A stretch of DNA of 64,000 bases from Bidens hawaiensis (Eukaryota > Streptophyta > Magnoliopsida > Asterales > Asteraceae), in the NCBI GenBank assembly GCA_021521415.1, contig JAIQDT010014372.1:124001-188000 (forward strand), written 5' to 3'. Below, one piece after another: positions 1-11,267 of this stretch. The position numbers and the translations under genes are program-made. The notes below the pieces were generated by a model that did no database searches, was not told the DNA's origin, and saw nothing but the letters and a program-made list of their open reading frames with translations. Numbering within the stretch: position 1 is the stretch's first letter; every line of letters starts with the position of its first letter.

Positions 1-1117
1 AGAAGGTAAATAACTTAGAATGGTTTTCATCATTTCTGTGATACGGGTTAGGTTCAATTAAGCTCAAAACTTAAGTGGGCAACAACTCAGAGATTATGAT
101 GCCTCCTATCTATTCTCAAAGCGTATTTGGCTTTCCCCAAGTCACCCCGAGTTGACCTCGACCCGTAGTGTCTGATGACATAGTAATTACTCTTCGATCT
201 TTAGACTCTTCTTCCCGTTCTCTTTCTAACATCTTGATTGAGAAGTCTTAACATTATGAACTCTAGAATGTCTCAATAACAAACATTTTTTTTTTAAGTA
301 TTTACTCAAACTTCAGAGTAGTAAACAACTGCAAGTCCCGAATCTGGATCACTGCAGTATCTTGACACGCTATCTTCACGGGAATCAGAACACTCACGGG
401 CTCGTGTATGACTGGGTAATCGCTTTTCTGCCTATCATACGGAAAGATATATATGGAGACATGCACAACTCTCAAGGAGTTTCCACGTAAAATCGAGTAG
501 ATTTAGTTAGTATCACTTCTACTTTTACGCACCATAAAAAGCTACCATGACATACAATGACTGTTCTAAAGTCTTTTAGGCCTAATAACTTCACTAGTTA
601 AGCACACAGAATCAGTATATCTATCACTTTCCAAGGTTGGATCAATTTTCTGTTAAACATAGTAAAGGAACTTCTTACGAAGTAGTAGACTAGAAAAATA
701 ATTTCATCTCCCTAAAAAATTTTAAGTTCTATCGCCCCGATCAAATTGAAGTTTTCAGATAAACGGCTATCCTGAAGATCTAATGGATCAGCTGGACCGA
801 CCACATACAAGTATGTGTCCTTCTAACTAAGTATGATCGACTAATTTTCAGCGAAAGAATAAAAACGGCTAACTAAGTATGATCGACTAATTTTCAGCGA
901 AAGAATAAAAACACATCATAAACCGCCCCGGTCACTTTCAGTCATCTGGTTAATGGCTATCCTCATAGTCTACACGTAGAAATGAGGACCAAACATATCC
1001 GAAGATATGTCATTCAAACTGAGGCAACCGACATAATTCTAAGCGATAGTGATGGTTTATTTTTATTTTTTTTATTTTTTTATTTTATTTTTTTTTAAAC
1101 AAAGTCACAAAACACGG
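1..1117 (-). other. Non-coding 3' tract of the copia element
   Basis: About 1.1 kb follow the RNase H stop without a reading frame of note. A T-rich, A-interrupted stretch at 1056-1098 lies just after the stop codon. A 46-bp tandem duplication lies at 823-912. No LTR start and no clear polypurine tract could be found, so the element continues to the left. Confidence 0.6.
823..912. repeat. 46-bp tandem duplication
   Basis: A 44-bp unit beginning ctaactaagtatgatcgact is present at 823-866 and again, identical, at 869-912, with gg between them. The perfect identity suggests a recent slippage or unequal exchange within the copia 3' tract. Confidence 0.85.
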
Positions 1118-3109
1118 TTACTCGGGATTGATCATCCCATTCAGCTCAACAAGGTTTTGAAAACGATTTTTGTCAAACGCTTTAGTAAACAAGTCAGCGA
1201 AATTATCTAACGTATCAACCTTTTCTAGCACAATCAGTTTCTTCTCAGCACAATCCCGTATAAAATGATGACGGATGTCAATATGTTTAGTTTTACTGTG
1301 CTTTACGGGATTGTTAGTTACTGAGATAGCAGCAGTGTTATCAATGCAAATAGGAGTATGAGTGAAATTCAGACCATAATCGCGCAATTGCTGTTGAATC
1401 CAAAGAACCTGGGAGCAGCAGTTCGATGCTGCCATGTATTCTGCTTCACAGGTTGAAATGGCGACTGAGGTCTGCTTCTTGCACTGCCATGACACTAATC
1501 TGCCTCCAAGAAACTGACATCCACCTGTTGTTGATTTCCGACTCTGATTGCACCCTCCATAATCAGAATCTGTGTAGGCGACCAACTCCAAGTCTCCTCC
1601 TCTCGTGTACCACAACCCCAGCTTAGGTTTGCCTTTGAGATAGCGCAATATCCTCTTCGCACCCTTCAAATGAGATTCCTTTGGGTTTGCCTGAAAGCGT
1701 GCACAAAGACAAACTTCAAACATAATATCAGGTCTAGAAGCAGTTAAGTACATTAAAGAACCTATTATTGCCCGATATTGGGTTGGGTCCACGTCTGCAT
1801 CGTTGTCTGAATCAGCACCCAATTTATGGTTGACGCAGACTGGAGTATCAAATGGAGTGCTGTCCTCCATCTTGAAGCGTTTGAGAACATCATGGACATA
1901 CTTAGTCTGATGAATGAACATCCCATCTTTCTTCTGATCAACCTGCAGTCCTAAAAAGAAAGTTAGTTCACCCATAGCACTCATTTCAAACCTCTTTTTC
2001 ATGTCGGCCTCAAACTCCTGACACATGGCGACTTTTGATGCAGCAAAGATGATGTCGTCCACGTAGACTTGCACCAGAAGAAAGTCGCTCCCTTTTCTCT
2101 TAAAGAACAATGTGCTATCAATCTTTCCCCTTTCAAACTCATTTTCAAGCAAGTAGTCGGATAGTGTTGAGTACCAGGCACGAGGAGCCTGATGTAGCCC
2201 ATACAGTGCTTTACTTAGCTTGTACACGTGATCAGGAAAGTCTGGGTCAGGAAAACCCGGAGGTTGCTCAACGTACACAACCTCATCGACTTTACCGTTA
2301 AGGAACGCACTCTTCATGTCTAACTGAAATACCTTCATCTCCTTGTGTGCAGCAAATGCCAAAAACAATCGAATGGCTTCCAATCTCGCCACATGAGCAA
2401 ACACCTCATTGTAGTCAATCCCCTCTTGCTGATTAAAACCTTTTACAACCAGCCTCGCCTTGTTCCTGATAATAATCCCTTTCTCATCTCTCTTGCATTT
2501 GAAAACCCATTTGGTGCCAATCGCATGCACATTCTTCGGTTTTGCAACCAAGTTCCATACCTCCATCTTTTTGAACTGGGCTAACTCTTCTTGCATGGCT
2601 TCGACCCACGAGCTGTCCTTGAGAGCCATTTGATAGTTCTTTGGTTCAATCTGGCTGATGAAGCAGGTGTACAAGCATTCGTTAATGATGCCTGATTCTT
2701 TAATGCTTGTGTAAACACAGGTGTGCTCATTCAAGCTTTGTCTTGTTTGTACACCGTCGGACAGATCACCTATCACGTTCTCCAAAGGGTGATTTTTGTG
2801 AATTCTCGTAGTCGGAACCGAACTGACTTGTAGATTGTCTTTCAGGTTCGAAGGTAGCTCATCAATGGGTGATTGTTGTTGAGAGTGAAACGGATTGAAG
2901 AATTCCTCTTCTGTAGAGGCAGCAGGGGTATCGACAGCATTTGACGAGGAAAGTTGACATTCATCATACTGCGGTCGTTGCACCAAAGTGTCTTCCTCAT
3001 CGTAAATCATCTTCGTAGCAATTCTCTCATCAACTTCTGCACAATCCAAATAAGGCATGTTAAAAGATTTAAAAATCCTATCATAGTCGAAAACCCCAGC
3101 GGGTCTCAT
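1118..3109 (-). pseudogene. Copia reverse transcriptase-RNase H block
   Basis: The 663-residue reading frame holds the C-terminal half of a copia polyprotein. The first 160 residues are the variable INT-RT linker. RT starts near residue 165 (SSWVEAMQEEL) and carries the catalytic YVDD box at residues 349-352. RNase H follows with TDSD at 513-516 and the CEAEYMA box near 554-560. All expected RT and RH motifs are visible and the frame is open to the end. It is joined to the protease-integrase frame only by an overlapping ATGA (stop of one, Met of the other), so a -1 frameshift has broken what is normally one polyprotein. The first Met is therefore not a real start. Confidence 0.9.
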
Positions 3110-4428
3110 GCTTGGTTTTGGTGATTTGTAACTTGTGATATATCAGTGTTACACACCACCTCATCCTTGCTGGTCGATGTATTAAAGACTCGTCTGTTGG
3201 GAGTCCCAACAACGTATCCGACTAAAATACATTCGTCGGCTATTTCACCAAATTTAGAATTTGTCTTTAATATCGAACACGGGGACCCGAATGGTTCGAG
3301 ACCACTCAAGTTGGGCTTTCTCCCATGCATAAGTTCATAACATGTTTTATTCAGTCTTTTAACAGTTAAAACTCTATTAAGGATATAACATGCTGTTGCA
3401 ACAGCTTCAGCCCAGAACACCACAGGAAGTTTCGAATCAGCCAGCATGGTTCTGGCTCCTTCAATTAACGTTCTGTTCTTCCTCTTAGCCACTCCATTTT
3501 GTTGCGGAGTATACGGAGCGCTGTACTGGTGTTCTATCCCTTTCTGTAAGCAGAAGATCTCCATCTCATAATTTTTGAACTCTATCCCATTGTCACTCCT
3601 GATGTATTTGACCCTTTTCCCCATGATATTCTCAACCTTGGTAATCAAATTTTTTACCATCTGAACCGTTTCATCCTTTGACTTCAGGAAATATACCCAA
3701 GAATATCGAGAGAAATCATCAGTTATCACCAAGCAGTATGATGTTCCACCTAGACATTTTACATTCACGGGACCGAAGAGATCCATGTGAAGTAGGTCTA
3801 GGGTACTGACTATTGAATTAACCTTCTTGGTGTGATGGGATTTCTTGTGTTGCTTTCCCTTTTTGCATGATAAGCATTGGTCTTCAAAGTTGAAATTCTT
3901 CAAGGGAACACCCAACACCAGCCCATTCTTGACAATGTAGTTCATTTTCCGAAGATGAATATGCCCCATTCTTCTATGCCATAACTCGGACTCTGATTCA
4001 GTTGCTTTTGACAGAAGACACGATTCTTCTGTGGCCATCTCAGTCGACCTCATGTCCATAATATACGTATTCTTTTCTCTTGGAGCCTTCATTACAATCC
4101 AATCCTCTGGTATCTTGAAACCAGGATACAGTACAATCGCCTCATTCTTGGTAAAGTGCACGGTGTAATCTTTGTCACAGATCTGCGATACACTCAGCAG
4201 ATTATGCTTCAGTTCTTCAACGAAATTCACTTTCTCTAACGTCATTTTTCCGTTAGTCACCGTCCCTATTCCTGTAATCCTTCCACCGCTCTCTCCAGCA
4301 AAACTCACTCTTCCTCCTTGAACAGGTTTCCAGTCGTGTAACAAATTCTTGTTACCCGTCATGTGCCGGGAACAGCCGCTATCCACAACCCATAGATTGT
4401 TTGCAGCCCTGTTCAACTGTTCCTGCAC
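3106..4428 (-). pseudogene. Copia protease-integrase block, catalytic Glu lost
   Basis: A 440-residue frame. The aspartic protease motif DSG is at residues 16-18. The integrase zinc finger has His 151 and His 157 (HRRMGHIH) and Cys 185 and Cys 188 (CLSC). The core has Asp 216 (HMDLFGP) and Asp 279 (RSDNG). The third member of the D,D-35-E triad falls exactly 35 residues after Asp 279, but residue 315 is Lys (codon AAG at 3484-3486) in the context GVAKRKNRT, where the family has Glu. The integrase should therefore be catalytically dead. The frame ends in the ATGA overlap with the RT block. Confidence 0.9.
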
Positions 4429-4443
4429 GATTAAAGTAGAGGA

Positions 4444-4824
4444 TTAAAATCTGGGGACCCAAGACCTATTGGTCTTGGGTCGATACATCCCGTACCTTGG
4501 CTGTCCAAAGTTAGTATCAGAATAATTTCTGTAAGTCCTAAAAGGATACCTTCTTGTAGATTGACTATGAGGCCATCCAAACCTTCGTGAATTAAATGAA
4601 TTATTACTTATGGTTTGGTTGTTAGCAGTGAAAAACTGAGATCGTTTTCTTTGAAAACCTGGATTAGTCCAATTTCTGAACTTTGATGAGTTTTCATTTT
4701 TACCATTATTGTACTTACTATTAGTTTTGTTCTCAGTTTTTGAAGGCCTCATACCTCTGAATCTCTGCTTCAGAGGGCAATTAGCAATTAGGTGTCCTAA
4801 TTGATTACATCTGAAACAACTCAT
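4444..4824 (-). pseudogene. Copia gag/linker segment with second CCHC knuckle
   Basis: A 126-residue frame starting next to the knuckle CFRCNQLGHLIANC (C-x2-C-x4-H-x4-C), followed by a basic Asn/Arg-rich stretch (many RY, NN and SR dipeptides), as expected for a nucleocapsid tail before the protease. It sits between the gag block and the protease block and is cut off from gag by the R-U5 insertion at 4846-5060. It stops 15 bases before the PR-INT frame. The Met used as start is probably internal. Confidence 0.75.
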
Positions 4825-4845
4825 GTGTTCAACTTTCTTTTCAAT

Positions 4846-5060
4846 TGTAGGTTCCCAGCCGGATCTACACGGAATATCTCGTTCTATGTAGGTGCGGAAT
4901 CCCTACGTAAGACGTTACGAGCATAGAAGACGATATACTTTAACACAATCGAACACACGTTACAATAAGCAAAGACGCGTTGTATATTGCAACTGGAAAC
5001 ACGTGATATCAATCACCGATTACACAACTCGTTACAATGATAACTGATTCTCTTTTCAAT
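4846..5060 (-). repeat. Displaced R-U5 copy of the copia LTR inside gag
   Basis: Positions 4846-5054 match 7748-7956 of the 5' LTR over 209 bases with no gap and about three substitutions. On the minus strand this is the 3' half of the LTR, ending at the LTR terminus. Its other end lies 32 bases downstream of the LTR TATA box, where the transcript (R) should begin. It is thus R plus U5 without U3. It is flanked by the direct repeat cttttcaat (4837-4845 and 5052-5060), the second copy sharing ctt with the LTR end. The net 215-base insertion shifts the frame. Confidence 0.85.
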
Positions 5061-5152
5061 AGTTGTTTTAGATGTTGAGGCTGCATTACTGCCCGCTTGT
5101 CTCACATATGGTGGAAATACGGGTTTAGTGGAGATTTCTTTTCAGGTGTTTT

Positions 5153-7284
5153 CTATTTCTCTCTACTTTTTGGTAACATTGCCTTTTCTTTTGTCTCACT
5201 CGACTCGGATGACTTGTCCGAGTTTGATGAGACAGGACTAGGAACAGAAATCTTAACACTCGAAACAGGCTTACTTGTTTCGCCTTTACTAACTTCTGGT
5301 TCTTTAATAGTAACCTTGACCGGAACTGTCTGACCAAAATCAACATCAACAGATTTCTGATTACTAGGATCATAAGTATAGTTATGATTGTAAGGTGGTG
5401 GAACTTCATGATATCCAATTCCTCCCCTTTTAACTGGGGAACCTTGATCACTAACGAGGTGATCAAGTATAGCGGAGGAATTTCTGAATTGCTCAAGTTT
5501 TCTGTTAAGTTCCACCACTTTCACCTGGTGATCAGCTATCTGTTTATCCCTTTCAGCTATTAGTTTGGTTTTCTCTTCTAACACTTCATAGCTAAGGTCA
5601 ATTACTTGTATTTTCTCAGCTAGACTGGCTTTAAGACTTCTAATATCTTTCTCACTAGCTTTTATTTTTACCTTATAACTGTTTTCTCTAGCTTTAGTGA
5701 AATGATGATCTTCTTTTAATGTTTTAAATTGAGCATCCAAACTAACAAACTGATCAGTTATAGTTGTCAATTGTTCAGACAGATTTTCACATTTCGTACA
5801 AGGGAGTTTAGTACTTACCTCGGTGAGCTGGTCTGCCACTTCTGCCATGTAAGCTTCATTTTCGCCAGTCACTTTCTCACTATCTGCAGTTTCGATGTTC
5901 GCCAAATTGGCATGTTCGAACACTTTTTCAACATGCAGATTCCAGTTGTATTCCCCGTTCTGTCTGGATATCATGGCTCTATTCTCATTACTTCCACCAC
6001 TCTGTTGTGTAGACCTGGTCTGACTGTGTTCTACACGTTCATTTGTGCACTCCTTCGCAAAGTGGCCATTCTGTTGACAGTTGTAACACCTAACCTTCGA
6101 CTTATCAAACCCTGGTCTTTCACCCACAAACTTCCTACCAGACTTCTTCATAAACCGTTTAACCCTTCTCACAATCATCGCCATCTGCCACTGCAGATCC
6201 ATCTCTTCCAGATCATCAGCATCGATCTGATCATAGTCTTCGTCTAACGTTGCAGGATCAACAATCTTACCTTGAATGTAATTTTCATACGAAGCAATGA
6301 AAGATGCATAGAGTGCAAACTGCTGTTCAGCAGATTTAACACTCATGGGCATCTTAGAGTAGTTGTTGTTAGGAACACTTGAGGAAAAACTACTCTTGGT
6401 TGCTTGAGGTTTAGAAGCATTTGATCCACCAGCTACAAAACACACATCACCATTCATGTTGAGAGATACATGACCTTCATGTGTTGAGTTAGCGCCCGAC
6501 TCTCCCTTTGAGTAGTAAGCAGATGATTCAGACTTCGAACTTGAACTTGAACTTGCATTAACTTTTGCACCATACATTCCTGGATCCTGAACCTGATCAG
6601 TTGGTGTCTCTTTACGAACCATGTTAAGTTCAAAAGTTCTTAGTTTGTTGACTGCTGTTTCCAAGTCATAGTCGGCAAACTCTTTGTCTTCTCTCATCAA
6701 GACAGTGCACATCTCCCATTTCGGTGGGAGAGCATCAAGAATCTTTTCTACGATTTCATCTTCTTTGTAAGCAATGGAATAATTGCTGAGTTCGGTCATC
6801 AGATGATAATATCTCGTGATGATATCATCAAGTGATTCATTCTTCAGATACTTGAACACCGAGAATTGGGTTTTGAGAAGTTTAATCTTTGATGCACGAA
6901 TCCCCACATTACCCTCAAATCGGTTTTCAAGTGCTTCCCAAAGCTCTCTAGCAGTTTTATACTTCCTGAAGGTGTGAAGAATTTCTTGTGGAAGAGCCAT
7001 TGTTATTGCTGCATGAGCTTTGCTTTCAGCCTCATACATTTTCTTTTCTTCTTCTTCCATCTTATTGTACTTCTTAATCTGATCAGACCCTCATAATCAG
7101 CAGTTGGTGGAATGTATCCATCTTGAATGCACACCCACATTTTAGCATCTTGGTACTTGACATATTGTTCAAACCGATCTTTCCACGCTACGAAATCGGT
7201 TCCTTTCAGCATCTTCGGTGCCTTAGTAGCTGAACCCGCTTCCACTTCCATCTTCACCAGTTCCGTAATATTTATTGAAGTCAT
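5153..7284 (-). pseudogene. Copia gag, frameshifted
   Basis: Two overlapping frames (7284-7003 and 7060-5153) make one gag of about 700 residues broken by a frameshift near 7060-7080. The first holds the N-terminus (MTSINITEL, then a WKDRFEQYV core). The second holds a UBN2-type gag domain (about residues 1-150, with [11 protein letters not shown]), a CCHC knuckle [14 protein letters not shown] near residue 325, and a long heptad-rich coiled-coil region (about 415-535) with many Lys and Glu. A TAG at about 5150 ends the frame, and the third frame also closes soon after. Upstream are the palindromic leader, the primer site and the LTR. Confidence 0.85.
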
Positions 7285-7343
7285 CTTTCACGAAACACAA
7301 AGAAACTCGAAAAATAAAAATTTTATTCTTAACAGTACTGTAG

Positions 7344-7494
7344 GCGAAGTTGTGGATAACTTCGCTTAAGTCTTAACTTTGCTGATTCTTAATTTCGCTC
7401 CCCTTTTTAAATTCGCCTGATTCGGCGAAGTTGTAGATAACTTCGCTTGAGATAAGTGAACTTGTGAAGTAGGCGAAGTTGTGGATAACTTCGC
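7344..7494. repeat. Three 22-bp palindromes in the copia leader
   Basis: The sequence gcgaagttgtRgataacttcgc occurs at 7344-7365, 7425-7446 and 7473-7494. Each has 8-bp perfect arms (gcgaagtt/aacttcgc) and a 6-base centre. Single arms also occur nearby (for example around 7413, 7465 and 7539). They lie between the primer site and gag, so they would be in the 5' leader of the RNA. The same arm sequence builds the hairpin upstream of the TATA box in the LTR (7993-8027). Confidence 0.85.
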
Positions 7495-7733
7495 TTAACC
7501 TTATATCTTCGCCTAAACCCTACAAACAGTGACGGCAACTTCGCCTGATGAACACGATGGTTTTGCAGGTTTGATTTCTGGGTTTTGCGAGGTATGCGAA
7601 GGTGTTATGGGTTGTTTATGATGGTGGGAGGTGAGTAGGACACAAAAACTCGGTAAACTCGTCCCGCGAATAGTCAAACGGAACGATTTCTACACCCGCG
7701 TGATAATCCTGAACCACACAATCACGAGCAAAA

Positions 7734-7745
7734 GCTCTTATACCA
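7734..7745 (-). other. Primer binding site (initiator tRNA-Met type)
   Basis: On the minus strand TGGTATAAGAGC starts two bases after the LTR end. It differs by one base from the tRNA-iMet complement TGGTATCAGAGC that is usual for plant copia elements. It fixes the right-hand LTR as the 5' LTR. Confidence 0.85.
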
Positions 7746-7747
7746 AT

Positions 7748-8160
7748 TGTAGGTTCCCAGCCGGATCTACACGGAATATCTCGTTCTACGTAGGTGCGGA
7801 ATCCCTACGTAAGACGTTACGAGCGTAGAAGACGATATACTTTAACACAATCGAACACACGTTACAATAAGCAAAGACACGTTGTATATTGCAACTGGAA
7901 ACACGTGATATCAATCACCGATTACACAACTCGTTACAATGATAACTGATTCTCTTGTTTCAACTCAGCCGTAACCTAATGTATATAACCACGACAACTT
8001 CGCCTGGCATGTTCAGGCGAAGTTGTCACTAACTTCGCTTATCTAACAAGTTCGCCTATATCAGCAAACTTGTTAGCTAACTTCGCTTAATACACAATAC
8101 TAATCCAAACGACTCGATTACAGACACTATATACTGAACTACTGACATCATGTACCAACA
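7748..8160 (-). mobile_element. Copia 5' LTR, 413 bp
   Basis: Bounded by TG...CA: on the minus strand it starts TGTTGGTACATG at 8160 and ends CCTACA at 7748, followed by the primer site. U3 holds inverted repeats of the cgaagtt motif and ends at a TATA box (7981-7988). R should start near 7956. The flank agcca (8161-8165) is one half of the expected TSD, the other being off-window. Confidence 0.9.
7981..8027 (-). promoter_or_regulatory. Copia LTR promoter: TATA plus perfect hairpin
   Basis: TTATATAC at 7988-7981 is the TATA box. Directly upstream (4 bp) is a perfect inverted repeat with 14-bp arms, gacaacttcgcctg (7993-8006) and its complement (8014-8027), around a 7-base loop. A weaker inverted repeat (aacaagttcgc/gcaaacttgtt) and further cttcgc arms lie just upstream at about 8031-8090. 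The start site is inferred near 7956 from the R-U5 fragment. Confidence 0.7.
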
Positions 8161-8172
8161 AGCCATTTTTCC

Positions 8173-9200
8173 AATCCTTTCAAGGATCTTGAATAGGCCT
8201 ACGAAACGGGGTGCTAGTTTTCCTTTATTTCTAAAACGGACTTCCCCTTACAAGGGGACACGTTAAGAAGGACAAGGTCGTTAACATTGAACTCGAGAGG
8301 TTTTCACCGTTTATCGGCATAACTCTTTTGACTACTTCTAACGGTGAGAAGATTCTTGCAAATTTGATCGATAAAATCGGTAGTGTCTTGAACCATCTCG
8401 GGACCGGTGATTTGGGCTTCACCAATCTCGTTCCAACAAATCAGGGAACGAAACTTGCGACCATAAAGAGCTTCGAATAGAGCCATACCAATACTAGAAT
8501 GGTTGCCATTGTTGTTTGAAAATTCGATAAGAGGAATGTGGAAATACCAATTTCCACCAAAATCAAGTACACAAGATCAAAGCATATCTTCAAGAGTTTG
8601 GATTGTACGCTCAGATTGGCCATCGGTTATAGGTTGATACGTTGTACTAAGATTAAGGCGAGCACCCAAAACTTCTTGAAGCGATTTACAAAAATGAAAG
8701 GTGAATCAAGCATAACGATCGAAGATAATGGTCAATGGTATACCATGGCTGCATACAATTTCACGAACATAGATTTGAGCTAGTTGTTCGACAGAGTACC
8801 TCTCTCGGATCAGGATGAAGTGAGCCGATTTGGTTAATCGATCGATGATTACCCAAATATTATCATTTTGCTTTTGAGTGGTGGGTAACTTGGTGATAAA
8901 ATCCATAGCAATGTCTTCCCATTTCCAAATGGGATTCGGGGGTTACTCGAGTAAGCTAAAAGGTTTTTGATGTTCAGCAATAATTTGTGAGCATGTAATA
9001 CATTTTAAAACGTAAAGTACCACGTCCTTTTTCATACCGGGCCACTATTAAATGGAACAAAGATCGAAGTACATTTGATCCGCACCGGGATGAACAGAAT
9101 ATCGTGACTTATGGACTTAATCTAGAATGAAATTACGAAGTTCGTCACGATCAGGAACCCATAAACGGTTGAGGAAATAAAGCAAGCCATCGGGTGGGTT
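8173..9200 (-). pseudogene. Gypsy integrase remnant
   Basis: Fragments in several frames read as integrase: a zinc-finger/linker part (about 9200-8950), the core beginning MDFITKLPTTQKQND with the second strand WVIIDRLTKSAHF (8906-8706), FEALYGRKFRS and WNEIGEAQITGPE (about 8480-8400), and the C-terminal KGKLAPRFVG-like stretch up to 8173. Several frameshifts and stops separate them. The reading breaks at 8161, where the copia LTR starts. Confidence 0.8.
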
Positions 9201-9228
9201 TGGTTTTGATTTGAAGTTCGGCTCCACA

Positions 9229-10470
9229 TTACATTTCGTCGTACGTGTTGCCTTCATCAACGGGGGTGCATTGGGCTCGATAGATGTGGTCTTGAAGATC
9301 GGTTTGGATGATGATGTTATGAATCAGAATGGATTTGACATTAACTTTGCGACTAAGGGCATCAACCACGACATTCGCTTTATTGGGGTGGTAGTGAATC
9401 TCGCAATCGTAATCACTAAGTAATTCGACCCATCGACGTTGTCTCATCTTGAGATCTTTTTGGTCAAATACGTGTTGAAGGATTTTATGATCGGTGAAAA
9501 CTACACATTTTGTATCGTAAACATGGAGTCTCCAAATCTGAGAGTGAAAACGACGACATCAAGTTCGAGATAATGAGTCGTGTAATTCTTTGCGTGGACT
9601 TTAAGTTGCCTTGAGGCATAAGCGATAACTTGACCTCATTGCATGAGAACACAACCAAAACCTTGGTTGGATGCATCATAAAATACCACAAAGTTGCCGT
9701 TTCCTTCGGGAAGAGTTAAGACGGAGGCATTACAAAGCATATGCTTTAGAGTTTGGAAAGCTACCTCTTGTTTTGACCCCCATTAGTAAGGTTTTCCCTT
9801 ATGAGTTAGTGCGGTGAGGGATGACACGATTTTGGAGAAGTTTAGAATGAATCGTCGATAATACCCGGTTCCGTAGGGGTGGATGGAGTTTTCTAATCTT
9901 TTACGACCTCGATTTTGGCATGATTAACATGAATATCTTTATCTTTGACGATGTGACCCAAAATTGAACTTCTTTTAGCCAAAATTCACACTTTGAGAAT
10001 TGGGCGTAAAGTTGTTCTTTTCTTAGGAGATCGAGAATGGAACGTAAATGACACTCATGCTCTACTTCGTTCTTGGAAAATATGAGGATGTCATTGATAA
10101 CAAACAATTATGAATTTATCTAAGAATGGTTTGAAAATGCGGTTAATGAGGTCCATGAATACCGCGGGTGCATTGGTTAATCCGAATGGCATAACCATGA
10201 ACTCTTAATGTCCATACCGGGTACGAAAAGCGGTTTTAGGAATGTCATCCTCGTGAATTGATGATAACCCGATCGAAGATCGATTTTGGAGAAACAGGTT
10301 ACGCCTTGAAGTTGATAGAAAAGGTCGTCGATTTGAGGTAAAGGGTAACGATTTTTATATTGAGTTTATTGAGTTCATGGTAGTCGATACACATACGAAA
10401 CGAGCCATCTTTCTTTTTCACGAAGAGAACAGGTGCACCTAAGGGGAGGAGCTTGGACGGATAAAGCCCT
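9229..10470 (-). pseudogene. Gypsy RT and RNase H remnant
   Basis: RT is recognised from [20 protein letters not shown] (about 10100-10040), where the catalytic box has Asn in place of the first Asp, followed by LLRKEQLYAQFSKCEFWL. RNase H/connection ends in RRWVELLSDYDCEIHYHPNKAN and VDALSRK (9435-9340). Frames change several times and there are many stops. Confidence 0.8.
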
Positions 10471-10472
10471 TA

Positions 10473-10974
10473 TCATAGAGTTCTTGTCGCTCTGGGCACA
10501 AGGTCGATTAGACATTCATCCGGACGGATGGGTAGGAGACCGGAGACATCTTCGAGAAAAACGCCAGGAAAATCACAAACAACGGGAATGTCTTGAGAGG
10601 TCTTTTGCCACCATTTGAGCTTGGAATGGAACGTACTTTTGGCGCAAGTACTTTCGATATTGAGAGCATGACATGAGGTTGATTTTCTTGGTAGACGTAT
10701 TGCCAAAGACCTAGAGAGTTTTACCATTAACGAGCAGAATTAGAATAAACTTGTCATAACAAACGACTTCGGCACGCTGCAAAGCTAACCAATCCATGCC
10801 TACTATGATGTCGAAACTTCCCATTTTCATCGGAATGAGGTCAATCAAGAATTCATGCTTGCAAAGAGTGAGGATACATTCTCCAATGACTGAATCGATG
10901 GTGATGGAACTACTATTAGCGTTTTCAACAAGGAGGATAAAGTTTAGTACAAGGTACTGCAAGGGTAGATTCAA
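10473..10974 (-). pseudogene. Gypsy protease and start of RT remnant
   Basis: The protease C-terminal motif FDIIVGMDWLALQRAEVV lies near 10820-10760, and the protease/RT junction (VVCDFPGVFLEDVSGLLPIRP) near 10590-10510. Both are standard landmarks of this gypsy group. They lie in overlapping different frames, so at least one frameshift separates them. The 10975-11033 stretch still reads weakly into the protease. Confidence 0.75.
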
Positions 10975-11033
10975 ATTTAAAGGAAATAAAACTCATATAA
11001 GCTCCGGTATAAAATAAAATAGAAGCTAAATGC

Positions 11034-11267
11034 TCATTTACTAAAAAACGTACCATTCACCACGTCATTAGCAACTTGAGCTTGGTTGGCGTTCATTATA
11101 AAGGCAAGTCCTTGGTTGTCGAGGTTGATTTGTTGAGATGGCGGGAGTGGCAAAGGATAAGAGCTTGAATTGCTTGGAACGGTTGAGCCGGAGGAGCCAT
11201 GAGTTGAGGGACTTGAGGTTGATAAGTTTGCACTTGGTAGGCTTGAGTTTGGTAGCACGGTGAGGGT
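11034..11267 (-). pseudogene. C-terminal tail of the gypsy gag
   Basis: A Gln/Pro/Ser-rich tail, without a conserved domain. It continues the gag reading that stops at 12906 on the other side of the 1.64-kb insert. Its first 41 bases (11227-11267) are duplicated at 12906-12946. Confidence 0.55.

Larger units (their letters stand above)
1..8160 (-). mobile_element. Ty1/copia LTR retrotransposon, 3' end off-window
   Basis: Reading on the minus strand the order is 5' LTR (7748-8160), primer site (7734-7745), gag (7284-5153), a displaced R-U5 fragment (4846-5060), a gag zinc-knuckle segment (4824-4444), protease-integrase (4428-3106), RT-RNase H (3109-1118) and a long non-coding 3' tract (1117-1). 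PR-INT-RT-RH order defines Ty1/copia. The large gag with a coiled-coil tail and the long 3' tract recall the SIRE/Maximus group, but that lineage call is inference. No match to the LTR is visible in 1-1117, so the 3' LTR must lie left of the window. The element is inserted in the integrase 3' region of an older gypsy element, whose reading resumes at 8161. The copy is inactive: frameshifts separate all blocks and the integrase lacks its catalytic Glu. Confidence 0.9.

Noticed and set aside
5729..6247. Plus-strand 172-codon open frame over the copia gag
   Set aside because: It is antisense to the well-supported gag domain and knuckle; no family seen.
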